This document shows, one piece after another, positions 6,996 to 13,316 of a DNA stretch of 14,071 bases. Within the stretch, counting starts at the first letter, position 1. Each line of letters starts with the position of its first letter. The notes below the pieces were generated by a model, which was not told the DNA's origin, made no database searches, and saw nothing but the letters and a program-made list of their open reading frames with translations. This DNA comes from PWHG01 sp964406935 (GTDB lineage: Bacteria; Patescibacteriota; Patescibacteriia; Patescibacteriales; UBA12465), in the NCBI GenBank assembly GCA_964406935.1, contig CAYOTM010000018.1:1-14071 (forward strand). The letters are read 5' to 3'. Both the position numbers and the translations under genes were made by a program.

Positions 6996-7580
6996 TTAAG
7001 AACGCTGACGACTAATTAATTTTAAAGCTGTTTTCACCCGCTGACCACTATCAGTAATTGAGGAATCAACTGCCCGCAAGGCATCTCGAGCCTCAATTAA
7101 GGAGTAGCCCAAAGAAATTAAAGCATCCAGTTCATCGCTGGTAGCCGAAGCTGACTGAGAATTATTGCTAGTTAAATCTAAATGGGCAAATTTATTTTTT
7201 AATTCTAAAACTAAACGGCCAGCCGTTTTTTTACCAATGCCGGCGACTTTGGTCAATAAATCAGCATCACCCTGAATAATCGTCGCTTTAATTTCAGCGG
7301 CACTAGCGAGGGCTAAAATACCAAGAGCGGATTTGGGACCCACCCCGGAAACGGATAATAATAAACTAAATAATTCCAGTTCCTCCCAAGTCCTAAAACC
7401 ATAAAGATCATCGGATTCCTCCCTAACATGATGATGTAAACAGAGCTCAATAGATTCACCCAACTGGCTCTCAGTTAATTGTTTTTCCGAAACAAAAACT
7501 CGATAACCTAAACCCGCGTTAACTACTATCAAAGAGCTTTGATTTTTAGCAATAATTTTTCCTTCCAAATAAGCAAGCAT
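6996..7580 (-). CDS. ruvA: Holliday junction DNA helicase subunit RuvA
   Basis: RuvA binds four-way DNA junctions as a tetramer and loads the RuvB motor for branch migration in recombination repair. At 194 residues it has the usual length and all three domains: an N-terminal OB fold (MLAYLEGKIIAKNQSSLIVV, then LGYRVFVSE and LCLHHHVREESDDLYGF, residues 1-63), two helix-hairpin-helix motifs (VSGVGPKSALGIL at 77-89 and VAGIGKKTAGRLVLELK at 112-128), and after a Ser-rich linker the C-terminal RuvB-contact domain (DELDALISLGYSLIEARDAL). The acidic E55-E56 in the VREESDDLYGF loop match the pin region. ruvB and ruvC are not in the window. It sits 15 bp after htpX and 18 bp before mreB, probably co-transcribed with both. 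Confidence 0.97.
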   Translation of the reverse strand: MLAYLEGKIIAKNQSSLIVVNAGLGYRVFVSEKQLTESQLGESIELCLHHHVREESDDLYGFRTWEELELFSLLLSVSGVGPKSALGILALASAAEIKATIIQGDADLLTKVAGIGKKTAGRLVLELKNKFAHLDLTSNNSQSASATSDELDALISLGYSLIEARDALRAVDSSITDSGQRVKTALKLISRQRS

Positions 7581-7595
7581 AAAAAAATAATTATT

Positions 7596-8507
7596 TTAGC
7601 GGTGATCACTGCCCCGTAAACGAGCAATCCTTTCTTCAGTGGGTGGATGAGTAGCCATTAATTTGGCCCACCAAGAAACTTTTTTATTTCTCCCTTGCAA
7701 GGGAGAAATAATGTACATATGAGCAGTCGCTCGATTGGCCTTCACCAACTTATTAGAGTCAGCGCTAATTTTTTCCAAAGCCCGGGCAAGGCCTTCAGGA
7801 TAGCGAGTTAAAAGAGCGGCTTCAGAATCAGCTAAAAATTCTCGTTTGCGAGAAATAGCAAACTGTAATAAATAAGCAAAAATCGGGGCTAAAATTGCAA
7901 AAGCAATCGCCACAATGGTAATAATTAATTGCACTTGATTATTTTCGCGATTACCGCGCCGGTGGCCACCAAAAATTGACCAGCGTAAAAAAATATCAGC
8001 TAACATGACCACCGTGCCCACTAAAACAGTGGCAATGGTAGCAATTAAAATATCGCGATTACCAATATGAGATAATTCATGAGCAACCACTGCCTCCAGT
8101 TCGGCTTTTTCTAATTTACCTAATAAACCAGTAGTAAAAGCAATCACTGCATTCTGAGGATTACGGCCAGTAGCAAAGGCGTTAGGAGCTGGATCATTAA
8201 TGATATAAATCTTAGGTAAAGGCAAGCCAGCGGTAATACATAAATTTTCCACTAAACGATAAAGCTCAGGAGAATCAGCTTTTTTAATTTCCTTGGCGCC
8301 ACTCATTGCTAAAACAATTTTATGGCTATACCAATAACTAATAAAGCTGCTAATAAAACTTAAACCCACAGCAAAATATAAAATACTAACGCTTTCTAGG
8401 GCATAAGAAAATACCCAGCCCAGTAAAATTACCAAGACAAAAAACCCGGTTAACAAAAACCAGGTTCTTCGTTGATTATCACTACTATGTTGATAAAGAG
8501 TCTTCAT
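7596..8507 (-). CDS. htpX: HtpX-family membrane zinc metalloprotease
   Basis: This M48-family peptidase (303 residues) degrades misfolded membrane proteins. The zinc motif HELSH is at H143-E144-H147 (VVAHELSHIGNRD), and the third ligand is probably E223 in SRKREFLADSEAALLTRYPEGL. Two N-terminal membrane helices lie at about 16-37 and 40-60, and two more at 155-175 and 193-218, the usual HtpX topology with the active site facing the cytoplasm. PNAFATGRNPQNAVIAFTTGLL is a strong family signature before the zinc motif, and THPPTEERIARLR closes the protein as in other HtpX. It follows lemA by 49 bp; lemA-htpX pairing is common in bacteria. A hairpin upstream of lemA may control both. Confidence 0.96.
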   Translation of the reverse strand: MKTLYQHSSDNQRRTWFLLTGFFVLVILLGWVFSYALESVSILYFAVGLSFISSFISYWYSHKIVLAMSGAKEIKKADSPELYRLVENLCITAGLPLPKIYIINDPAPNAFATGRNPQNAVIAFTTGLLGKLEKAELEAVVAHELSHIGNRDILIATIATVLVGTVVMLADIFLRWSIFGGHRRGNRENNQVQLIITIVAIAFAILAPIFAYLLQFAISRKREFLADSEAALLTRYPEGLARALEKISADSNKLVKANRATAHMYIISPLQGRNKKVSWWAKLMATHPPTEERIARLRGSDHR

Positions 8508-8556
8508 ATTAATTAACGAAAAACGAAAAAATGATTAAATTTTACTCAATTTTTCC

Positions 8557-9117
8557 TTAAAACTTGACGGCAACTGGTTCACGGGCAGCTTCATCGGCTA
8601 ATTCAAAGAATTGGCGATTGGAAAAACCCAGACTTTTGGCAAATAAATTGGTGGGGAAAACTTGAATCTTGGTGTTGAAGTCGCGAACATTACCATTATA
8701 GAAACGACGAGAAGCCATAATTTTATCTTCAGTATCAGTTAATTCTCGTTGTAATTCTAAGAAATTTTGATTCGCTTTTAAATCCGGATAATTTTCTGCT
8801 AAAGCGAAGATTGATTTTAAGGTGGAAGATAGAGCATTTTCCGCCTCAGTTTTTTTCGCTAAATCATCACCAGAAACGGCCATTGCCGCACTCCGAGCAG
8901 CGACGACTTTTTCAAAAGTCGCTTGTTCGTGAGTGGCATAACCTTTAACGGTCTCAATTAAATTAGGAATTAAGTCGTAGCGACGTTTTAGTTGCACATC
9001 AATGTCGCTCCAAGCTTCATCAACTTGGTTTTTACTTCTAATTAAGCCATTATACATGGTCATTAAAACGAAGCCCAAAACCACTAATATACCAAGAATA
9101 ATCCAAATAATTGTCAT
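8557..9117 (-). CDS. lemA: LemA family protein
   Basis: LemA is a small membrane-anchored, mainly helical protein of unclear biochemical role, often encoded next to HtpX. The 186 residues start with one membrane helix (IIWIILGILVVLGFVLM, about 3-20) and then the hallmark sequence MYNGLIRSKNQVDEAWSDI, DVQLKRRYDLIPNLIETVKGYA and ATFEKVVAARSAA. A long antiparallel helical bundle follows, including ENYPDLKANQNFLELQRELTDTEDKI and SRRFYNGNVRDFNTKIQVFP, all conserved in the family. The start is the only ATG that gives the short N-terminus and anchor. It is preceded by a 107-bp intergenic region holding an inverted repeat and a promoter candidate, so it is probably the first gene of the long transcription unit that runs to the response regulator. 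Confidence 0.97.
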   Translation of the reverse strand: MTIIWIILGILVVLGFVLMTMYNGLIRSKNQVDEAWSDIDVQLKRRYDLIPNLIETVKGYATHEQATFEKVVAARSAAMAVSGDDLAKKTEAENALSSTLKSIFALAENYPDLKANQNFLELQRELTDTEDKIMASRRFYNGNVRDFNTKIQVFPTNLFAKSLGFSNRQFFELADEAAREPVAVKF

Positions 9118-9130
9118 AGGTGTAAATTTT

Positions 9131-9165
9131 AGCTAATTTATCAATTAAGCGCTGATAAATTAACT
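9131..9165 (-). promoter_or_regulatory. Strong inverted repeat in the lemA leader
   Basis: The arms AGCTAATTTATCA (9131-9143) and TGATAAATTAACT (9153-9165) pair over 13 positions with one mismatch, around a 9-nt loop. The inner nine pairs with a 9-nt spacer have the same geometry as the CIRCE operator of HrcA, but the sequence is different. It lies 13 bp before the lemA start codon. No T-run follows on the mRNA strand, so a simple intrinsic terminator is unlikely. It could be an operator or a 5' mRNA hairpin controlling lemA-htpX. Confidence 0.55.
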
Positions 9166-9188
9166 AAAAATAAATTAATTATAATTTT

Positions 9189-9217
9189 AGAATAACAAAA
9201 TTTCGAAGAAAAATCAA
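9189..9217 (-). promoter_or_regulatory. Promoter candidate for the lemA-htpX train
   Basis: On the minus strand TTGATT (9212-9217) and TATTCT (9189-9194) are separated by 17 bp, each matching the sigma70 boxes at four of six positions. An exact TATAAT also occurs just downstream at 9178-9183, but without a good -35 box. Either would start the transcript a few bases before the hairpin at 9131-9165. The region is very AT-rich, so chance matches are easy. Confidence 0.35.
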
Positions 9218-9224
9218 CTAAAAA

Positions 9225-12122
9225 TTAATTAGTTGCCAGCCCTAAATCAATCGTTTCCTCTTCAAATTTTAAACTTTTAGTGGGACTAATGCTTAATTTT
9301 TCTTGATACTGAAAATCACTGCTTAAAGTCGCTTTTTTAATCTCCGGCGCAAGTGTTTCTAGTTGAGAAACAAGGGTGGCTGGTCCGGACCAATAAATAA
9401 TTGTCTGGTCGCTTAAATTTAAACCAGCCTCTTTACGTAAGGCATTTACTAAACGAATAATATCTCGCTTCAGGCCAGCTAATTTTAATTCAGTTGTTAA
9501 TTCAGTATCAAATTCAACTGTCAAACTATCAGTAGTTTCCATCCACTGCCAATTTAAAACATTGAGTTCATCGGCAATTAAATTAAAATGATCAACTGAT
9601 AAATCTTTTGAACCAGTTCCTTTAATCAGAACAGCGGCTAAGGGTTGGCGAACTTTTAGGCCAGCTTGATCACGAGCCGCTAGTCCCAACTCAACAACTT
9701 TTCTTACTAAAGCCATTTGATCAAGTATTTTTTGAACAACTGGTCCTGCTTGACTCCAGTTTTCTAAATGGACTGAGCGTGTTTGATCTTGAAAATTAAA
9801 CGCGGTTGCTTCTTGCCATAAAGTTTCGGCACTAAAGGGCATAAAAGGAGCCATTAATTTTGCCAACTCAACTAAAACATAACGAGTGGTTAAAAGAGCT
9901 GACTGTTTATCGGTCTCATCCTCACCCTTAAAACGATCGCGACTGCGCCGCAAATACCAAGTGGATAAGTCATCGATAAAAATCGGAATTTCCCGAGCCG
10001 CTTCATAAATATGAAAATTATCTAACTCCTGACTAATTTTATTATTCAGCTGGTCTAAACGATTAAGTAACCAATTATCTAAAACATTGGTCGAACTTGG
10101 TCGCTCGGGTACAAGGGGCTTGGGGTTGTCTAAATAAGTAGCGTAAAATTTATAAATATTATGAGGGAGCATAATATTTTTACGAAAAACATCACGGACA
10201 TCATCTAGATCATATTTTTTTCCTTCTCCGGGCTGATTAATAGTATACATGTGCTGACGAACCGCATCAGCGCCAAACTGCTCAATTACTTGCCAGGGAT
10301 CAATCACGTTACCTTTGGACTTAGACATCTTCTTCCCTTCCTTGTCATTAATGTGGCCTAAGCAAATCGCATTCTTATAAGGAGCCCCTTTACCTAGTAG
10401 AGTGGAAACCGCTAATAGGGTATAAAACCAGCCGCGGGTTTGATCAATCGCTTCACAAATATAATCGGCCGGAAACTGCTGGCCCTGGTCAATCATCGCC
10501 TGATTGTTAAAAGGATAATGATGTTGAGCAAAGGGCATCGCTCCACTATCAAACCAACAATCAAGGACTGATTTATCGCGAGTCATTTGACCGCCGCAAG
10601 TACAAGTTAATTTAACCTCATCAATAAAGGGTCGGTGGAGATCTTCTAATTCTTGACCAAGTTCTTTGGTTGAACCAACACACTTCATCATCTGACAACT
10701 TTGACATTGCCAAATAGGCAGTGGCGTTCCCCAATAACGTTCGCGAGAAACCGCCCAGTCTTTAGCATTGGTTAACCATTCGCCAAAGCGACCATCTTTA
10801 ATATGTTCGGGCACCCAGTTAATCGTTTGGTTGTTAGCCACTAACTTTTCCCGTAATTGGCTCATTTTAATAAACCAAGAATCTTTCGCATAATAAAGCA
10901 AGGGGGTGTCACAGCGCCAACAAAAAGGATAGTCATGTTGATGATCTTCCTGTTTAAATAATAAAGAATTAGTCTCTAAATAATTAATAATTGTCGCTTC
11001 AGTTTTAGCTGCTTTAACAAACTTCCCGGCTAAATCATAAGGAGCTAAGTCAGCCACAAATTTACCAGCTTCATCAACAGTGTGCACTTTTGGTAAATCA
11101 AGGGTTAAACCTAAATTATAATCATCCTCACCATACATCACCGCGGTGTGAACGACGCCTGTTCCCTCTTCGGTGGTAACAAAATCAGCCGGCACGACAG
11201 TATGAGTAGCACCACCACTTAATAATTTAGGTAAAGAAAATAAAGGTTGATATTTTAAATTAAGTAAAGCCTCACCCTTAAACTCGGCTACGATTTCCGC
11301 TTGTTCGCCAATCACTTTCGCTACTAGCTCTTTGGCTAAAATAAAAAATTCTTGCTGATGTTTAAGGCGGACATAATCAATCTGAGGACCAACTGCTAAA
11401 GCAACATTACCGGGTAGGGTCCAAGGAGTAGTCGTCCAAGCAAGAACAAAATCACCAGCCTGAACCGGCCCCTGGCTAGTTAATAATTTAAATTTGGCAT
11501 ACAAAGAAACATCAGTGACCACTTTATAGCCTTGAGCGACCTCATGACTAGAGAGGGCGGTTCCACAACGAGGACAATGAGGGACGACTTTATGACCTTT
11601 ATATAATAAACCTTGATCATAAATTTGTTTTATCAGCCACCACAAAGATTCAATATATTCGTTATGATAAGTAATATAAGGATTTTCCATATCTAACCAA
11701 TAAGCAATTCGGGTGGTCATTTTTTTCCACTGATCAGTAAATTGCCAAACACTTTCTTTGCATTTTTGATTAAAAGCGGCGATGCCATATTTTTCAATAT
11801 CTTGTTTGCCTTGCAAGCCCAAATCTTTTTCTACTTTTAATTCCACCGGCAAGCCATGGGTGTCCCAACCCGCCTGGCGACGAACTTGGTAACCTTGCAT
11901 AGTTTTATAACGAGGTAAACAGTCTTTAAAAGAGCGGGCTAAAATATGATGAATGCCCGGAATACCATTGGCCGTCGGTGGGCCTTCAAAAAAGACAAAA
12001 TTACCTTTGGGGGCAGGTTTGTCTAAGGATTGTTGAAAAATTTTAGCCGCTTGCCAAAAAGCGAGAACAGCTTCTTCTTTTTGAGGAAAAGATAAGGTAA
12101 CTGGCTGTTTATTGTCAGACAT
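9225..12122 (-). CDS. ileS: Isoleucyl-tRNA synthetase, type-2-like, with altered HIGH motif
   Basis: This class I synthetase attaches Ile to tRNA-Ile. It is 965 residues, within the family range. The N-terminal motif reads NGIPGIHHIL, so the class I signature HIGH is replaced by GIHH at residues 56-59 (11946-11957). GWDTHGLPVE (85-94) is normal. The CP1 editing domain shows WTTTPWTLPGN (229-239) and a zinc pair CPRC (183-186). The ATP loop is KMSKS at residues 598-602 (10317-10331). A second Cys cluster, CQSC with CTCGG further on, lies before VLDCWFDSGAMPF. The anticodon-binding domain follows (LDNWLLNRLDQLNNKI, then WYLRRSRDRFKG). The overall sequence fits the eukaryote-like IleRS2 group, often mupirocin-tolerant. 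A 26-bp gap separates it from the upstream unknown gene. The ATG start has no Shine-Dalgarno. Confidence 0.97.
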   Translation of the reverse strand: MSDNKQPVTLSFPQKEEAVLAFWQAAKIFQQSLDKPAPKGNFVFFEGPPTANGIPGIHHILARSFKDCLPRYKTMQGYQVRRQAGWDTHGLPVELKVEKDLGLQGKQDIEKYGIAAFNQKCKESVWQFTDQWKKMTTRIAYWLDMENPYITYHNEYIESLWWLIKQIYDQGLLYKGHKVVPHCPRCGTALSSHEVAQGYKVVTDVSLYAKFKLLTSQGPVQAGDFVLAWTTTPWTLPGNVALAVGPQIDYVRLKHQQEFFILAKELVAKVIGEQAEIVAEFKGEALLNLKYQPLFSLPKLLSGGATHTVVPADFVTTEEGTGVVHTAVMYGEDDYNLGLTLDLPKVHTVDEAGKFVADLAPYDLAGKFVKAAKTEATIINYLETNSLLFKQEDHQHDYPFCWRCDTPLLYYAKDSWFIKMSQLREKLVANNQTINWVPEHIKDGRFGEWLTNAKDWAVSRERYWGTPLPIWQCQSCQMMKCVGSTKELGQELEDLHRPFIDEVKLTCTCGGQMTRDKSVLDCWFDSGAMPFAQHHYPFNNQAMIDQGQQFPADYICEAIDQTRGWFYTLLAVSTLLGKGAPYKNAICLGHINDKEGKKMSKSKGNVIDPWQVIEQFGADAVRQHMYTINQPGEGKKYDLDDVRDVFRKNIMLPHNIYKFYATYLDNPKPLVPERPSSTNVLDNWLLNRLDQLNNKISQELDNFHIYEAAREIPIFIDDLSTWYLRRSRDRFKGEDETDKQSALLTTRYVLVELAKLMAPFMPFSAETLWQEATAFNFQDQTRSVHLENWSQAGPVVQKILDQMALVRKVVELGLAARDQAGLKVRQPLAAVLIKGTGSKDLSVDHFNLIADELNVLNWQWMETTDSLTVEFDTELTTELKLAGLKRDIIRLVNALRKEAGLNLSDQTIIYWSGPATLVSQLETLAPEIKKATLSSDFQYQEKLSISPTKSLKFEEETIDLGLATN

Positions 12123-12148
12123 AAGTTAATATAAATAATCAATTTTAA

Positions 12149-12826
12149 TTAAAATTTAGGGGGATCGTCTTGTTGCTCGCGACGAATCCGAACATCATCT
12201 TCTCGCGATTTTTTTTCTCTAGCTTCTTCTTCGGCCGCTCTTTTCTGTTTCTCTAAAGCTGCTTCCTGATTTTCTTTGCGCATACTAGGGGGCATTAATT
12301 CCTCATAAGGAGATTCGTATTCCGAGTCTGAATCGGAAGTAGAGGCCGAGTCAAAATTTGAATCAAGAGAAAAATCCTCAGTTTCGGAGGTAATTAAAGA
12401 TACCGGTTTTTCGCTTAGTCCGTTTTTTCCCAATGCTTGTTTTTTTGATTTCGCCTCCAGCTCAGACCTAATTTCGGCTAAATGTTCTCGCGCCGAGCGA
12501 TCATATTCAGCTTGCTTCTCTGGAGTTTTCCCATAAACCTGCGCCCAGTAAGCTTTTTCCTTGTCAGTTTTTTCAACCCCTGATTGTTTGTTTACGGAAT
12601 GTTTAATTTCAGAGCCGGAAATTTTTGAAGATAAATCAGAGTCAGAAGAATTAGAGAGGTCAGGCTCCTCATTTAAATACTGTTCAATTTCGGAAGTTAA
12701 CTTCTCGGGATCAAGATTTAAATCAGCCACTGACGGCATCGCTTCTTTTGGCTCTAAACTAGCTTCCAGTTCATCGGCCTTGTCTAATTCTTTAATGAAA
12801 TTTAATTGTTTGCCAATTTTTTTCAT
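12149..12826 (-). CDS. Hypothetical acidic, disordered protein
   Basis: I do not recognise a family for this 225-residue protein. Composition is strongly biased to Glu, Ser, Asp and Lys. Residues 1-55 are acidic with possible short helices (DPEKLTSEIEQYLNEEP). Residues 56-72 and 150-175 are Ser/Asp-rich (for example SNSSDSDLSSK and SASTSDSDSEYESPYEEL) and surely disordered. A more ordered helical piece lies at about 88-125 (KEKAYWAQVYGKTPEKQAEY, then HLAEIRSELEAK). The C-terminal 45 residues form a charged helix or coiled coil (LEKQKRAAEEEAREKKSRED). There is no signal peptide or membrane helix. It sits 10 bp after the Cys-rich small gene and 26 bp before ileS, so it is likely co-transcribed with them. 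A scaffold or partner-binding role is possible but unsupported. Confidence 0.78.
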   Translation of the reverse strand: MKKIGKQLNFIKELDKADELEASLEPKEAMPSVADLNLDPEKLTSEIEQYLNEEPDLSNSSDSDLSSKISGSEIKHSVNKQSGVEKTDKEKAYWAQVYGKTPEKQAEYDRSAREHLAEIRSELEAKSKKQALGKNGLSEKPVSLITSETEDFSLDSNFDSASTSDSDSEYESPYEELMPPSMRKENQEAALEKQKRAAEEEAREKKSREDDVRIRREQQDDPPKF

Positions 12827-12836
12827 ATAATTAAAG

Positions 12837-13028
12837 TTAATAAGCTAAGGTAGTTTTTTTTAATTTCTCAACTTCATCTTCTTTTTCGTAAAATTCTCCC
12901 TTGCCTAATTTATAAAGCAAAGGAATTACGCCGCATTTTGCACATTCACCCCAATTACATTTACCACCATTTTTGCGAGATAAATCTCGACACATAGCTA
13001 TTTCTTTTTCAAAAATTTCTTTTTCCAT
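12837..13028 (-). CDS. Small four-cysteine protein, probable metal binder
   Basis: This 63-residue protein has four cysteines (C13, C24, C29, C32 from this ATG) spaced C-x10-C-x4-C-x2-C, in the context CRDLSRKNGGKCNWGECAKCG followed after the last Cys by VIPLLYKLGKG. Such a set could bind zinc or an iron-sulfur cluster. Similar short proteins, to my recollection, occur in other Parcubacteria as conserved hypotheticals; no function is known to me. A GTG at 13040 in the same frame would add four residues, but I prefer the ATG: the bases from 13030 upstream look like a relic of the secA end, whose stop would lie one base before this ATG. If a repeat-borne promoter (13048-13075) is real, the transcript could start almost at the GTG, making the gene nearly leaderless. 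It precedes the disordered protein by 10 bp. Confidence 0.8.
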   Translation of the reverse strand: MEKEIFEKEIAMCRDLSRKNGGKCNWGECAKCGVIPLLYKLGKGEFYEKEDEVEKLKKTTLAY

Positions 13029-13029
13029 A

Positions 13030-13053
13030 TTATTTTCCACAACATCGCTTATA
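13030..13053 (-). pseudogene. Probable relic of the original secA 3' end
   Basis: Read on the minus strand, these 24 bases are the codons Y-K-R-C-C-G-K-stop. KYKRCCGK followed by stop is the form in which many SEC-C zinc motifs end. The first 12 bases (13042-13053) are identical to the Y-K-R-C codons of the present secA end (13310-13321). The TAA is one base before the ATG of the next gene, the kind of spacing expected in this operon. The simplest reading is that the repeat array inserted here and gave secA a new end. Confidence 0.5.
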
Positions 13054-13117
13054 ATTCCTAGCGAGTCACAAGCAAAAGCGAAGCTTTTATTTGGGACGAG
13101 CGACGGAATTTCATGCG
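13046..13117. repeat. Palindromic repeat unit 1 (complete, 72 bp)
   Basis: This is the complete copy next to the four-Cys gene. Its central hairpin is at 13074-13088 (6-bp stem, GAA loop on plus, TTC on minus). On the minus strand the stem is followed by GCTTGTG rather than a long T-run, so termination would be weak at best. Together with the next unit, its outer end also forms a junction hairpin, GGAATT (13105-13110) with AATTCC (13130-13135), containing an inner GCG/CGC pair. Confidence 0.85.
13048..13075 (-). promoter_or_regulatory. Promoter-like sequence at the repeat end
   Basis: On the minus strand TTGCTT (13070-13075, three of six) and TATAAG (13048-13053, five of six) are 16 bp apart. 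Transcription would begin about 7 bp later, close to the GTG at 13040. The -35 match is weak and the same sequence occurs in every unit, so this is a low-confidence suggestion. Confidence 0.2.
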
Positions 13118-13122
13118 TAATG

Positions 13123-13294
13123 CGCTTATAATTCCTAGCGAGTCACAAGCAAAAGCGAAGCTTTTATTTGGGACGAGNNNNNNNNNNNNNNNNNNNNNNN
13201 NNNNNNNNNNNNNNNNNNNNNNNNNNNNNNNNNNNNNNNNNNNNNNNNNNNNNNNNNNNNNNNNNNNNNNNNNNNNNCGACGGAATTTCATGCG
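13123..13294. repeat. Palindromic repeat unit 2, split by the assembly gap
   Basis: The first 55 bp (13123-13177) are identical to unit 1 and include the hairpin at 13151-13165; the last 17 bp (13278-13294) are identical to the end of unit 1. The N block falls between GACGAG and CGACGG, which are contiguous in unit 1. The gap may thus hide nothing but a joint, or any whole number of further units. Confidence 0.75.
13178..13277. other. Assembly gap (100 N)
   Basis: There are exactly 100 unknown bases, a common scaffolding convention for a gap of unknown length. It lies inside the palindromic repeat array, where short reads would be expected to fail. Open reading frames crossing it are not real. 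Confidence 0.98.
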
Positions 13295-13316
13295 ATGTTA
13301 CGCCCCGTGACATCGC
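13292..13316 (-). other. Hairpin spanning the secA stop codon
   Basis: On the plus strand GCGATGTTAC (13292-13301) pairs with GTGACATCGC (13307-13316) around GCCCC, with nine Watson-Crick pairs and one T-G. The secA TAA (13298-13300) lies inside one arm. No T-run follows on the mRNA strand, so it is not a textbook terminator. It has the same outer GCG/CGC ends as the inter-unit junction hairpin of the repeat array. Confidence 0.6.

Larger units (their letters stand above)
13046..13294. repeat. Array of 72-bp palindromic repeat units with 5-bp spacer, gap inside
   Basis: Two copies of a 72-bp unit are visible at a 77-bp period. Unit 1 is 13046-13117, followed by a 5-bp spacer TAATG (13118-13122). 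Unit 2 begins at 13123, runs 55 bp to the N block, and its last 17 bp (13278-13294) resume after it. The visible parts are identical. Each unit is one long imperfect palindrome: outer arms CGCTTATAATTCC and GGAATTTCATGCG match at 10 of 13 positions, and the centre is a perfect AAAAGC/GCTTTT stem with a 3-nt GAA loop. The unit encodes no protein I can support. It resembles non-autonomous palindromic repeats (REP, MITE or integron attC in general shape) but matches none of their consensus sequences. Confidence 0.85.

Noticed and set aside
9131..9165. Intrinsic terminator for ileS
   Set aside because: On the mRNA strand the hairpin is followed by AAAATTTACACC, not by a T-run.
9118..9224. Replication origin in the AT-rich gap before lemA
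   Set aside because: No DnaA-box cluster (TTATCCACA-like) is present and no dnaA or dnaN is nearby.
13074..13088. Rho-independent terminator of secA in each repeat unit
   Set aside because: The AAAAGC stem is short and AT-rich, and on the mRNA strand only four T residues close the stem before GCTTGTG; a weak effect cannot be excluded.
13046..13294. CRISPR array
   Set aside because: Units are 72 bp with a 5-bp spacer, only two are visible, and no cas gene is nearby.
13041..13301. Integron attC sites
   Set aside because: The imperfect palindrome shape is similar, but the RYYYAAC and GTTRRRY core boxes are not matched at the unit ends and no integrase is in the window.
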